Numbered from the stretch's first letter, positions 52,117-63,663 are shown. The stretch is DNA of 64,000 nucleotides from Haematococcus lacustris (GCA_030144725.1 JASKMD010000021.1:1013768-1077767), one strand, 5' to 3'. Numbers and translations are program-made. Notes: generated by a model from the letters alone, not told the origin.

Positions 52117-52376
52117 TGTGTGCCCCCTTTGAGCTGTCATCAGCTTACACTTAGTGCATGTTTTGTCATGCCAACTCTACATCATAGCCCTCGGGTCAGG
52201 CAATAGTGTAGGTGGTAGGCGAGCTCATGTGCCATGTGCACTGGGTTTACTCCACACAGCCCAATAACACTGTTTTAGCCGGATCTAGTTAGTGGCTGCT
52301 AGTGGCTGCTAGTGGCTTCTAGTAGGTACTTCTGATCCGGCTCAAATGGAGGCCCTAGTGAGGGACAAGGGGGCTG
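52117..52376 (+). ncRNA. Putative 3' guide-RNA region of copy C
   Basis: Non-coding block conserved with A, B and D. Hairpin arms 52273-52285 and 52334-52346 (TTTTAGCCGGATC with GATCCGGCTCAAA; one G-U type change) enclose AGTGGCTGCT repeats. The terminal TGGAGGCCCTAGTGAGGGAC precedes copy-specific flank starting TAAAGCAGCTTTGG at 52377. Confidence 0.55.
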
Positions 52377-54091
52377 TAAAGCAGCTTTGGGTCCCACAAG
52401 CAGGAGGTGAAGACCAGCTGGAGGGTGCGTGAGCTACTCAGCCCCGTGCAGAGGCACATCTGCAGTAAGCTCGCTGCAGCTGCGCCCCCCCTTTTGCAGC
52501 AGCTTGCAGCACTGGAAGTCACCACGCCAGGGTTGCCTGTGCCTGCTGGTGCGCCCCCTCAGCAGCCGCAGCCAGCGCTGGCAGGTGCAGCAAGGAACAA
52601 CATGTTTGACTGTGGGTAATCTCGCTCCGCTACATCAAATTGAATTTTGAAATCGGCCGGCTTTGGAGACTGGCTAGAGGGCCAGGCAGCAGTGCAGTGA
52701 GGGGTAGAAGAAGAGGATAGGTGCTATGGCAGACGAACAGGAACCCGGGGCTGTGCTACTGCCATGCACACCATGGCTGCCTGACTGGCTACCATCAGCC
52801 ATACCTCGAAGCCGCACAATGAACTGCGCTGCAGTGTTATGTCAAACCTGTGCACGCCTTGCTTTGTTGGTGCAGCCAAGCGAACTGTATGAGATTTCAG
52901 TGCCCAGCATTGAGCTGCATTGACCACTCTTACAGTGAAAGGTCGATGTTGCCAAGTCCCAGAACGCATTAGGGGGAGCCTCAGGCGGAGCCGTAACATC
53001 AGGCTTTGGCGAAGCTGGCTTACATCTGGCTGGAGCCGTTAGCCATTGCGCTGCTTGGCCCCCACCCCAGATGATGATGGCTTTAGCGGAGTGAGCCATC
53101 TTCTTCGAACCTGATGGGACCACATGCCACTGGTTTGCCATGCACACTGTCATGGTATGACCTCACTTTTTTGTTGGCACAGGCGTCGCTGTGTTAGCAG
53201 TAGTGTTAGGGTCAGCCCAGCCCACAGTAGTGTAGCATGGGCGAAATCCGGTATCATCATGGTTTACAACATGGCAGCACAAACGCTATTGTTTACTGGA
53301 AATAAAAACATGGGCTAGTACTACTCATGACATGAATTGGGTCATCATATGTCACACTCCATCGTGGAACCCTACCTGCATGCATTCCTGTCGCACACCT
53401 GGACTAACCGAACACTAACGCTGGCAAGCAGCCTGATGGTTGAGCAGCCTTGCCTCATTCGAGCCATCTACACTGATGCTGGCAAGCAATGACACGAGTG
53501 AATATTGGTAGCAGTTGGGTCTGGTTAATCACGAGGCAATGCAGCGCCCTGGACCCCGTAGGCAGCACCCACACCCACGGTTCATCCCTACTGACCTCCT
53601 GCCCAGCACCGGCTGTGTCGCCCCAGCCCCACCAGCCTGATCCACCGCCCCTCCCCCTCCCCACGCGTTCCTCCCACCCCTTACCCGCCCTTACCCCCTC
53701 CATCCCCTTTCCTCCTCCTCCCACTCAGGCTGTAGGGCTTCCCACCCCTCTAGCCAGGTCAGGGTGTAGGGGCAGGCCTGGCCAGCTCAGGTCAAGTCAG
53801 GCTGCCTCCCACACTTCCCACGCGAATGCCCACCCTAACACGACACCCACCCGACCCTAACCCCAACTGTCAGGCTGTCAACTGTCAGGCTGTGAGGACA
53901 AGCTGTGGCATTGCCCCTAGGGGGGCGGGCACCAGTGCAGGGGTGTGACACCCGCAACCTCAGGGGCACTATTGTGGACACAGAGGACCCTAGGGTAGAC
54001 CCTAGGGTAGTGCTGACTCCCTTCTTCTTGGGAGCATGCAGCCAGACATGCAAGATTAGCCACAGCCCTTCCCGCAACATTCTTGTTTCCT
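52377..54091. other. Intergenic region between Fanzor copy C and the Sec14-like gene
   Basis: A coding-looking stretch at about 52407-52616 (PVQRHICSKLAAAAPPLLQQ) and one at 52726-52920 begin with ATG, but neither has recognisable homology or clear splice partners. 52905-53310 is the second copy of the dispersed repeat at 48656. The rest is pyrimidine-rich. Confidence 0.4.
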
Positions 54092-57000
54092 CTAAACTGC
54101 TACCGCATCCACCTTGGCCTGGGGCAGCTGCTTGGCAGGCAGCGGCCCCTGTACCCCTAAGCCTTCCAGTGCAGCGCAGGCAACGCCTACAGGAATGCTG
54201 TCTTCATCGCAGGGCAGGGCATCCGCTCCCTCGGGACAGATGAGGGCCTGTTTGGCACCGCCCTTGGCTGCTGGTTGTGTGGGAGGGGGGTCCTGGGCTG
54301 TGTGGCCCACAGGCAGCCAGGAGCTGGAGGTGCAGGGCTCCTCACTGGTCCATAGGCCCTGGCTGCTCTGCTTGTCGGGGCAGGGGCTGAGGCCGCTGCG
54401 GCCAGAGCGCGGTCAGGGAGGCAGTGCTCGGGGTAGGGGTGGGCCAGTCGACAGGTGGCTTGTAAGATCTCGTTGGTGGTGGTCAGGCACAGGAGGAAGG
54501 GGCGCAGGAGGTCGGGCAATTGAGGGGGGTGCTGAGGCAGGGCCGGGGAGGACAGGGGCACGTACCCGAAGAAGGTTGGCAGGTTCTCCTCAGGGATCAG
54601 CTCCTTCAGCTTGTCCTGATAGTTGGATCTGGGCCACAGGTCAGGTCAGGTCAGGTCAGCAGTTTGTTGTAGAAGCTGGATTTGAGCCACAGTGCAGTTG
54701 CTATGCAATGCAAGTGCAGGCCATGTCTGGACAGAGCAGCAACAGGTAAGTTGAGGGCAAGCCAGATGAGGGCAACTGCTTGGCTACCCTGCCCCTATAG
54801 GGGCTTGGGACTTCCTGCAGGCAGGCTGACTATATGAGGGCAGACCATGACTATGACTGCCCCCTGTGCATGCCGAGCCTTGGGCCAGGCATGAGCCCCC
54901 CCACTGCTCCCAGACTTCACCCACTCACCCGAGCACGATGATCTTCTTGCGTGTGCGCTCCTCCAGCAGCGGGTACACCACCGCCCAGATGGTGGTGAAG
55001 AACCAGCTGGTGTTGATGATGAACATGGTGCCTGCAGGCCAGACCAGGCACCCGGGCCACCAGGGCTGAGCAGCGTGGCAAAGTAGGTTGCAACAAACAG
55101 ACGCCGCCTGCCTTGCCCACCATGACCATGGTCGCCAGCACTGCCCACTACGTGAGGGGCAGTGTGAGGGGACGGGGAGCAGGAGGGAGGAAAGGGAGGT
55201 AAGAACACAAGAGTGAAGGGGGCAGGACAGTGGTATTGGAGGGAGGAGGGGCAGACGGGCTGGTCAAACTCACCTAGGTGCTCGGGGTAGTAGTCCTGCA
55301 GCCACAGGTCAGGGCAAGGTACCCCATGATGGTCCAGCAGCGCCACAGCTGCCTGCTGCTGCTACCAGTAGCTGCCTACCGCCCCCTACCTGTTCTTACA
55401 CTACCTACCCGCCCCCCAACCAGTACCCCTGCTACTTGCCGCCCCTAGTTTACCCCTCCCTCTCCACCCTTCCATCATCACCCATCCTTGCTCCTCCCTT
55501 CCCACCCCCTCCCTCATGGGCAACCCCCACAGCTCCCACCCACCTGGTCAATCTTGGCGATTGTGCTCAACAGCCGCTGCGCAGCAGGCGGGCAGGCAGC
55601 TGAACGGTAGCACCAAGCAGGCAGGCAGGCTGCACCTTACTGCACCCTCACCTCCATGCTATAACAGACAGCCCCCCCTGAGCTGACCACAAGCACTACG
55701 CAGCAACCAGCCCCATTCCCCCCAGCTCCCTCCCTCCCCATCCTACTGCCGACCATTGAGCAGCCCAGGAGAAGAAGATGAAGAAGGAGAAGAAGAAGAA
55801 GAAGAAAAAGAAGGAGACTCAGGTGAGACCTGGCATGCACTACCAGAGGAGCTTTGGCCTGGGGCATGGCCTGCTCCTACCACCTAGCCTTGAAGGAAGA
55901 GAAGCTCCCCCGCCCTCTTTCCCCCTTACTGCCCCGAGTCTGTAGCTGGGTTTGGCACTGCTATGTGAGCCTGGTTACCACTTGTCGAGTGTGCTTGAAT
56001 AGGAAACAACTTTCACCACTTAGCCAGGCTTGAGCGGCCTATTGGACCCCCTGCTGCATCGCACTAAGCCATGCCCGCCTCCCACACTGCTGCACTGTAC
56101 CAGACATGGCCCCTAAAGCTACTCACAACAGCTGCCCAGCATCCAGCCCCCTCCACCCCTCCCCCTACCTGCCCTACAACGGCCCAATGTGCTTCCGCTG
56201 CTGTACCGCACAACAACGTGCCCACCCCCTCCACCTCTGGCCCCCTGAGCAGTGGCTGACCTGGGCAGTGAGGGTGAAGTTCCGGAGGGACAGGCCCGCC
56301 AGGTCGATGATGACGGTGGCGGTGATCACTGGGTGCCCCACCAGGCGGCTGCAGGCAGGCAGCAGCTGCCGCTCCATCCTCTCCCATGTCCTGCAGGCAC
56401 CAGGTAGGGCAGTACTGAGGTTGGCAGGAGGGGCAGAGCCGGCGGTGAGGTCAGCGATGTGGCCAGCAATTAGGGCAGCTGAGCCAAGGCATGTATGTCC
56501 AGCAAAACCAGCCTGCCCCGGGCAGCTGGTGTCCCAGCCTACTCAGGGGCAGCAAGGCAGCAGGACAGGGTAGGGTAGGGTAGGGTAGGGTAGGGTAGGG
56601 TAGGGTAGGGTAGGGTAGGGTAGGGTAGGGTAGGGTAGGGTAGGGTAGGGTAGGGTAGGGTAGGGTAGGGTAGGGTAGGGTAGGGTAGGGTAGGGTAGGG
56701 TAGGGCAGGGTAGGGCTGGGCAGGGCAGGGTAGGGTAGGGCTGGGCAGGGCAGGGCAGGGCAGGGCGGGGCAGCAGGACAGCAAGGCAGCAGGGCAGCAA
56801 GTCAGGGCAGCAGGGCAGCAAGTCAGGGCAGCAGGGCAGGGCAGGGCAGCAGGGCCAGGAAGGGCTACAATTACAGCCCCTGCTCCTCCTTCCCTGCCCC
56901 CCTTGCCCCCTACCTCCCTGCCTACCGCGGACCCTCAGCCTGCCTGCCTGCTGCCCGCCAAAGCCCCCTCCACCCAGTGGCCCCAGCGCACACCAGATGT

Positions 57001-59437
57001 GGTACTTCATGATGCGCTCCAGGGGTGCGGCCTTGAGCATGGCCCCGCAGTCCAGGCCCCCCAGCAGCTCAATGTACACCGGCCGCCCGTACTTGTCCTT
57101 CACGCTCACAGCCACACCACACACTTTATCCTGTGCAGCTCCAGCCCTCATGGTTGCAACGCACCCCAGCCCTCATGGACCCAGGCCAGTGAAGGCACTC
57201 ACTCGCTTGTCCACCCCCCTTCCCTGCACCTTGGTCAAGGCCCTTGGATTTGCTGACAGCCTGGAAGCCCCTGGCCTGCTGTGCATGCCTTCCTACCTCC
57301 TGTCATCCCTCCTCCCCTGCTCCTGCTGCTGCTGCTGCCAGGCCCACTCACCTGCTTGTGGTAGAAGTGTGGGTAGTGTGGGAGGAGCTGGTCGAGCTCA
57401 GGGAAGTCGTAGGTGGCATACAACTCCTCCACCTGCAGCCCAAGAGGTGGCTGGCAGGCAGGCTGTGAGGCTTCCAAGTCGGCTGATGAGACAGCCAAGG
57501 CAACCCAGGCTGTAAGGCTTCCCTTACCTCCCTGCAGTCCCCTTGCTAGACAGTGCTAGGGGCTGGTGCTGGGGGCTGGTGCTGGGGCGCCCCAAGACTG
57601 ATTGAAACAGTTGAGCGAAAGCTGAGGCTGGCATGCCCCAGTAGTTGCCTTCACTATCTCTGCTGGCTGGGGCTGCATGGCATTGGACCGCATCACAGCC
57701 ACAGGCCTTGGTGGCCCTCCAAGGTGGTGTGCTGCAAGGTGGTGTGCTGGACCAGGGGCTCAGACCAGCTGCGGGGCAGGGTGGTGCTTGTGGATGAGCA
57801 CCGCACCAGCCGGGTCAGCTCAGCAGTCAATGGCCAGCAGCCCCGTGAGAGCCAGCTGAACAAACACAATGCCACCAGACCTGCGGACTGGAAGCCCCCA
57901 GCAGGGCAGGTGGAACACCGCCTATTGCGCCCAGCCTGGAGCCAGCAGCGTGACCTGCCAGTGTGGGGCTTGCTGTAGTTCCCGGTAGTGGCCCCCCGCA
58001 AACCCCCACAGGCCCTATGCAGCAGCCAGGCAGCCACAGAGCCAGCAGCCTCAGAGCCTGGGCCCAGCACTCTCCTGCCAGCCAAGCGCAGCAAGCCGGC
58101 AGCTGAGCCCACCAAGGGCAAGGGGCAATGGCAAGGCTGCCAAAGCCAAGCCGGCACCACAGCCAGGCAGGTGGCTGGACAGGGACTGCAATGCAGCATT
58201 GAACATGCAACGCATTGGGGAGAGCAGGTGGCGGCCGCTGGAGCTGTGCTACTGGCCAGACCAGGGAGCTCTGCCAGCCAAGGGCAAGGAGTACCCTGGC
58301 CTGGGCTACAAGCGGCTGCGAGACAAGTCACCCCAGGCCAAGCAGCTGCAGCCTGCTGTGGCACAGTAGTGTGTGCCCCCTTTGAGCTGTCATCAGCTTA
58401 CAATTAGTGCATGTTTTGTCATGCCAACTCTACATCATAGCCCTCGGGTCAGGCAATAGTGTAGGTGGTAGGCGAGCTCATGTGCCATGTGCACTGGATT
58501 TACTCCACACAGCCCAATAACACTGTTTGAGCCGGATCTAGTTAGTGGCTGCTAGTGGTTGCTAGTGGCTGCTAGTAGGTACTTCTGATCCGGCTCAAAT
58601 GGAGGCCCTAGTGAGGGACAAGGGGGCTGTAGCATCTACGGTCATCTTTGGACACATCCTGGCTTTAGCTTCTATGGCTGTATAGTGAGGCCACACAACC
58701 CGGGTTGGTAGTGGGGCACTGGGTTGTCCTTCACCATGTGCCCCTTAAGACCAGACTGCTGGAGCCGTCACTGCTTGGCTGCTCCTGGCATTGACGGCTG
58801 CGTTGGCTGTCAGGAGGGGTGAGGCGTGCAGGCAGCAAGGGTTGTGTACATACGAGGGGCAGGTGCAGAGTGCTGCGTCACGTGTGGTGTGAGGTGCAAA
58901 GTGACAAAAAGTGTGAGACACAGAGTGACGTGTGGTGAGAGGTGCCGAGTGGCATGTGGTGTGAGGTGCATGGCCAGCAAGATTTACATGCTGTGGATTG
59001 CTGGCGAAGGGATCAGTCCCCCTGACCTGGTTGTCCTGCCGCCATTTAGCCATGTGTGAGTACATGGCCACTGCGGGCTCCAAATGCCACTGGCGCGCCT
59101 GCAGCCCATGTCATGCATGCAAGTGGGCAGCATCAGCAGGTGCCAGAGATGATAGGGTAAGGGTACTTGTAGGGCACCGGTGGCAAAGTACAGGCAGTGC
59201 TTGCACGGCGTGCAACATGGCAGCCAGCATATTCACCAGGTAATGGACTGTGCATGTCCTAATACATTACCAAAACACTGATAAAATGAAGTGTGGCTAG
59301 TGCAAGCACCTTGAGGAACCTCAGCAATGTTGGGTCACTATCATAATTGGCCAGCAGCACTTTGCGCTGCGTCAGAGCAGAACGAAAGCTGGCTAACATT
59401 GACTTCTGGCCCTCTGATAAGTTTTCAGGCAGGTACC
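54092..59437 (-). CDS. Sec14-like CRAL-TRIO phosphatidylinositol/lipid transfer protein, first exon missing
   Basis: Ten minus-strand exons join in phase: 59437-59310, 59098-59027, 57432-57352, 57130-56994, 56390-56261, 55576-55544, 55295-55274, 55031-54929, 54628-54566 and 54395-54092 (stop 54094-54092). The protein reads through the CRAL-TRIO N domain (LPENLSEGQKSMLASF, LLRFLK|ARQWHLEPAVAMY) and then the lipid-binding domain: KDKYGRPVYIELLG, ATVIIDLAGLSLRNF, LLSTIAKIDQ|DYYPEHLG|TMFIINTSWFF and VLG|SNYQDKLKELIP. The last exon follows the FFGG equivalent of FLGG and has a short tail (| marks introns). These are the hallmarks of Sec14, which exchanges phosphatidylinositol and phosphatidylcholine at Golgi membranes. 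Intron 2 carries Fanzor copy D in the opposite orientation, and intron 4 a TAGGG array. The N-terminal methionine exon lies above 59437. Confidence 0.9.
56566..56760 (+). repeat. (TAGGG)n pentanucleotide array with GGGCA tail
   Basis: About 27 copies of GGGTA to 56705, then GGGCAGGGTA/GGGCT variants, inside a Sec14 intron. One base short of the TTAGGG unit and two short of the TTTAGGG unit, so treated as a simple repeat, not an internal telomere. Confidence 0.95.
57717..58369 (+). pseudogene. Fanzor-type nuclease, copy D, 3' fragment
   Basis: Only the C-terminal part remains: RuvC-II Glu block (VVLVDEHRTSRVSSAVNG), lysine-rich linker and RuvC-III (RWLDRDCNAALNM as in copies A and C, reached after a frame change). 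TAG replaces the TGG of the GLVW block near 57975, and a frameshift sits in the linker near 58120. Stop codon at 58367-58369 corresponds to that of the family. Confidence 0.75.
58370..58629 (+). ncRNA. Putative 3' guide-RNA region of copy D
   Basis: The cleanest copy of the conserved 3' block: perfect 13-bp hairpin (58526-58538 with 58587-58599), loop of three TAGTGGCTGC-like units, then TGGAGGCCCTAGTGAGGGAC and AAGGGGGCTG. The flank from 58630 starts TAGCATCTACGG, different from A, B and C. Confidence 0.58.
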
Positions 59438-60957
59438 CTGCACACACACGTGGGGCCAGCTGAGCATTCAAATGCTAATCATCAATAACTAGACTCACAC
59501 GGAAACCCAACACACTCACAGAACGCCTCCTCTTTCGTTTGTATCATCCCGCCTCAGTCAAGTCAATGACGAGCGCAGATGCTGGGGTTGTCGGCCAAAT
59601 GTGGCGCAGGCCTGAAGGCTGACCTGACTGCTCAAGTCCGTGCCAAGCGTTGCAATGTCCGTGAGCGGCCTGTAGCAGCCCATTCACACATTATTGTTAT
59701 TGGCTTGCATTTCCGTAGCCGCATACATGGTGTTGTTAGCTGTTGTGTTTACCGATCGCAGCGACACATACCTAGCGCATTGTCACCCCACAAGTGTCCA
59801 TGCTGGGTGCTAATCTGGCACAAACAACGCTGTGTACAACGGAGGAAGCTTGCATGTCCACATTGACATCGGTGATGAGAAGCAAGCCCCCCCCCCCCCC
59901 CTCCAATTCAGCCATGTTTACTATTCTTCGACCAGTAGCCGCGCACTATTGAGCAAATCAAGCACAACTAAAGATACCTGGTGAGTGGAGGCAGGCATTA
60001 ATCCCTGAAATGTTGTACAGTTTCCGGTACACTAGGCATCACTATCACTATCACCACGGTTTACTAGATTGGCCGCGAGAATGGACATTCTCAAGAACCA
60101 GCCTTCATGCCTGTGGCTCACGCCACACTACTCTGTGTTAGTCGCCCTGCAGCATCCCCTCACCAGCCCCCCTACGCTAGCAGCAGGTGCCTGCAGCCCA
60201 GCCTCACTGCAGCCATGATGCTGGGCATATGAAGGTTCAAGAGATGTCTGCCCCCTTCTTCCAGGCTGCATATGCCCTGCAAGCTCTTCTTGCAGGGCGA
60301 CACACATCCACTCGCAGGACCCCCCTGCAGACGTATGAGCCCCCTCCACCCCCTCATAGCTCCCTCCCAGCCCCTCCCTGTCACTTACTCTGTCACTTAC
60401 CCTCTGTCTCAGCCATGGCATCCCCAACAATTCCCACCAGCCACCTCCACTCACCAGCCCGACCCCGCCCCACTACCACCTCACAATGGCATGCGGCCAA
60501 GGCAGTGGCACCAACTGTCACGCGCCTGATGACCCGCTCTCCGCGTTGACATGTTACCCTTCCTATACTGATTATGCCGCATAACAACCTACTGTCAAGG
60601 ATGGGCATGGTGGCAGTTGCAGAAGAAACAAGGATAAAGGCAAACAAGGCAAACAAGGATAAAGGCCTGCATGCCTCAAGCTGTTTTGGGACACACAGGA
60701 TGTGCTGGGTCTCTGGCTAGTTTGGGTTGGTGACACATGGTACCTTGCGACAGATCTGCATGGCCAACTTGAACGATGTGTGCCAACACACCAGTGCGAG
60801 CAGTAGAAGCAACAGCTGGCAACCTATCTGTAGATGCAATCTGTGCCATGTAGAGCCACGACTGGCGTCATGCGCGGGCTAATGCGGCCCTGCAACACCT
60901 CTTGCTGCCCTTGGCAGCTCAGACAAAGCTATGCGCCTTGATGCGGCGACAGATGTG
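59438..60957. other. Unassigned region upstream of the visible Sec14 exons
   Basis: It should contain the first Sec14 exon, but I cannot identify it. A 15-nt poly-C run lies at 59887-59901. No other gene supported. Confidence 0.35.
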
Positions 60958-61457
60958 NNNNNNNNNNNNNNNNNNNNNNNNNNNNNNNNNNNNNNNNNNN
61001 NNNNNNNNNNNNNNNNNNNNNNNNNNNNNNNNNNNNNNNNNNNNNNNNNNNNNNNNNNNNNNNNNNNNNNNNNNNNNNNNNNNNNNNNNNNNNNNNNNNN
61101 NNNNNNNNNNNNNNNNNNNNNNNNNNNNNNNNNNNNNNNNNNNNNNNNNNNNNNNNNNNNNNNNNNNNNNNNNNNNNNNNNNNNNNNNNNNNNNNNNNNN
61201 NNNNNNNNNNNNNNNNNNNNNNNNNNNNNNNNNNNNNNNNNNNNNNNNNNNNNNNNNNNNNNNNNNNNNNNNNNNNNNNNNNNNNNNNNNNNNNNNNNNN
61301 NNNNNNNNNNNNNNNNNNNNNNNNNNNNNNNNNNNNNNNNNNNNNNNNNNNNNNNNNNNNNNNNNNNNNNNNNNNNNNNNNNNNNNNNNNNNNNNNNNNN
61401 NNNNNNNNNNNNNNNNNNNNNNNNNNNNNNNNNNNNNNNNNNNNNNNNNNNNNNNNN
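60958..61457. other. Assembly gap (500 N)
   Basis: Exactly 500 undetermined bases, inside the Rtf1-like gene. Confidence 1.
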
Positions 61458-62802
61458 GGCGCCACGGGTGCTGATGCTGGGGCGAAACTGGGTGGTGGGG
61501 GCTGGGGGGGTCCCTCCTGCACGCTCAGGTAGGGGGCCAGGGGGAAGGGCAGATCAGGGCCCAGACGGAGGCTGGACAGCAGCAGGGGCAGGCTGGCAGT
61601 GGCAGTGGCAGTGGTAGGGGCTGGTTGCTCCCCCCGGGCTGCCCCCCTGCTGCCTGCTGGCCACTGCCCACTGGGCCCTGAGCTTCAGCATGCAGCCGCC
61701 AGCCTGCGCCCCACCACCGCCACCATGCTGCAGAACCCTTGCCTGACCTGTGACCTGGCTGCTGGGGGGGGAGGCGGCTGTGGGGGGCGTGCGCCCGGCC
61801 GCTGCTGGCTTGCGGCGCCACGGCCCTCGCTTGCCTCGCTGCCCTCCTCCTCCCCTTCCTCCTCGTCGCTGTAGCGACCTCGACCCCGTGAGCTCTGCAC
61901 CCAGCACCCTCAACACCACAGGTCAGGGGCGGGGAGCAGACAAGCTGTGCTGCCAGGTGGGTCAGGCAGGGGGGGCCCTCAGCCGCAGCCACGGCCGCCT
62001 ACCCTCACCACCATCACCAACTAGCGGCAACCAGGTGGCCGACACTCAGCCCTGATCAGCAGCAGATGCAAGCTCCTGTGCGTTTGAATCAGCCGGCCTA
62101 AAGTTGCGCTGTGGGTGCTGCTGGTCGCCAGTGGACTCCTGCTGGCTGCAATGCTGCTGCTGCTCCTGCTGCTGCTGCTGCTGTGCAAGCCCACCTTCTC
62201 CTGTCGCTTACGAGCCGCCTCAATCTGGCGGATGGCCGTGTCCTTCTCCCCACTCTTCTTCTGCCGGCCACTCAGCCGGGGGCCACGAGACTCAACCTGG
62301 GCAGCAGGGCGGCACCCCCCTTCAAGTAGGGCAGGCTGGACGCCTGTAGCAGTGCCCCAGTGCCTACTACCTTCCCAGACTCGTTTGCTGTCTTCATGAT
62401 TTCTTTGCGCTGCCTGGCCTTGTCCCGCTCCTCTGCTCGGTCGGCCAGGATCATTTCACGGTCAAGCTCTGTCATGGCCATCAGCCTGCGCCGATCCTCC
62501 TCGTCGATGTAGAGGTCGCTGCCATATCCATCGTCGTCGTCCTCGTCGTCAACAGGTTCAGGAGCAGACTTCCCGCGGCTCTTCCCGGCTGAATTGTTTT
62601 GCGCTTTTCCGCGCTTGGCCGTGTTTCTGCGCTGTGACCTGCTTCCATCTTCTTCCTCGCTGTCGTCGAACTCCAAGTCCGAGCTTTCCTCACTGCCACT
62701 TCCTGCGTGCTTACTACGGCTACGCTTCCTGCTGCTGGCTGGACCTCGTGCTCGTCCAGCCACATGCAGGAGTTCCTCAATCAATTCTGGGTCGTCTGCC
62801 AT
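61458..62802 (-). CDS. RTF1: Rtf1-like Paf1-complex subunit, N-terminal part
   Basis: Exons 62802-62371, 62296-62195 and 61894-61748 are all whole-codon and in phase; a further exon may start near 61513 (EGPPQPPPPSFAPAS) and enter the gap. The start is the first in-frame ATG (MADDPELIEELLHVAGRA). Rtf1 signatures: serine/acidic stretches (SGSEESSDLEFDDSEEED), then YGSDLYIDEEDRRRLMAMTE, LDREMILADRAEERDKARQR and basic helices (AIRQIEAARKRQEK), followed by an acidic YSDEEEGEEEG exon. Rtf1 works in the nucleus with RNA polymerase II and promotes histone H2B ubiquitination. The Plus3 domain expected next must lie in or beyond the gap, and I do not see it in the window. Confidence 0.85.
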
Positions 62803-63004
62803 TTCTGAGTGTTCGACTACATTCAATAGCTACATAGATAGCCAACCCTTCATGTTGTTACGCACATGGTGTTGGCTTGCAATATGCAACATTATTGTTG
62901 CATGGGCGGTAAGGCACTTTTTCATCAGTACCTACCGGCGACAACTGGCGGACAGCATAGACGCACGAATTCATTGGCAGGGTGCTGGCACAGCATCAAC
63001 AGGC
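62803..63004. promoter_or_regulatory. Presumed Rtf1 upstream region
   Basis: Between the Rtf1 start and a mobile-element fragment; no specific motif recognised, so the label rests on position only. Confidence 0.25.
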
Positions 63005-63063
63005 AGCCCCATATTCCCTCATTAGGGCCTCCATTTGAGCCGGACCAGTAGTGGCCACTAGCT
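63005..63063 (-). mobile_element. Solo 3' terminus of a Fanzor-type element
   Basis: About 58 bp on the minus strand match the last part of the conserved 3' block: half of the hairpin (GGTCCGGCTCAAA), TGGAGGCCCTAATGAGGGA and GGGGCTGCCTG. No nuclease sequence is attached; repeat R1 abuts it. Confidence 0.7.
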
Positions 63064-63064
63064 C

Positions 63065-63663
63065 AGGATGTCCCAACATGGGGTTGGTAATCTTCATGCA
63101 AATACTCTTTCAATACTGCACCATTTCTGATAGCGTTTGTCACATTGACACCTGCGAATTAGTGCGCATCTACTGGCAAGCGGCGCGTTACCTCTTGCAA
63201 GTGAGGCCATGCCGGCGCAAGCGAGCGCGGATACACCTCAGCTGCTCACCATCGATTGTTCTAGTGGTATGTAGCGGCATCAGGGATGGAACTGCGCCTG
63301 CTATCGAGCCAGAAGTACAATCTCATTTCAGCCCGCCAGGCTTGCTCCACGAGCCTTTCATTGGTGCAGGCGGCGTCGGAAGACCGTCGTTGGGCAAGAA
63401 ATAACGCGACATTGCAACGAGGTGCGATTTGATAGAGGTCTCTCTGGCCAGCCACACAGAAAAAAGGACCCCCTTGCACAAACCGGCATGTTGTGAGCTG
63501 ACCACTCTGAGTTATTAGAATGTCTCGTTATTACTTTGTTCATTACTCAACGACACAGCTGCTGGAAAAGAAAGCACGGCAAACCATCAATTAGGCCCGC
63601 CTCCTCACCCTTTGGCGTGACCCAACTCTGCCTTGCAGGATTGACTAGCCTACTCCGGCCGAA
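63065..63663. repeat. Dispersed repeat R1, copy 2
   Basis: Same orientation and extent as 24400-25009, starting TGTCCCAACATGGGGTTGG and ending GACTAGCCTACTCCGG, again followed by C-rich sequence. Confidence 0.8.

Larger units (their letters stand above)
48901..52376 (+). mobile_element. Fanzor-type element, copy C (both ends present)
   Basis: Runs from GCCACCGCCCGTCGC (48901), where identity with copy B begins, to the shared terminus GACAAGGGGGCTG (52376). It lies between the Mis12-like and Sec14-like genes. It has an internal deletion and a stop, but the best preserved 5' exons and an intact 3' hairpin. Confidence 0.78.
57717..58629 (+). mobile_element. Fanzor-type element, copy D (5' truncated)
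   Basis: Inserted in intron 2 of the minus-strand Sec14 gene, in the opposite orientation. It begins abruptly at the KVVC codons of the last nuclease exon (AAGGTGGTGTGCTG, partly duplicated) and runs to the shared terminus at 58629. Confidence 0.78.

Noticed and set aside
55637..55867. Leucine-rich membrane peptide on the minus strand
   Set aside because: It is the complement of a GAAGAA microsatellite near 55770-55820 within a Sec14 intron.
56566..56705. Interstitial telomere
   Set aside because: The unit is TAGGG, not TTAGGG, TTTAGGG or TTTTAGGG, and it sits in an intron among other simple repeats.
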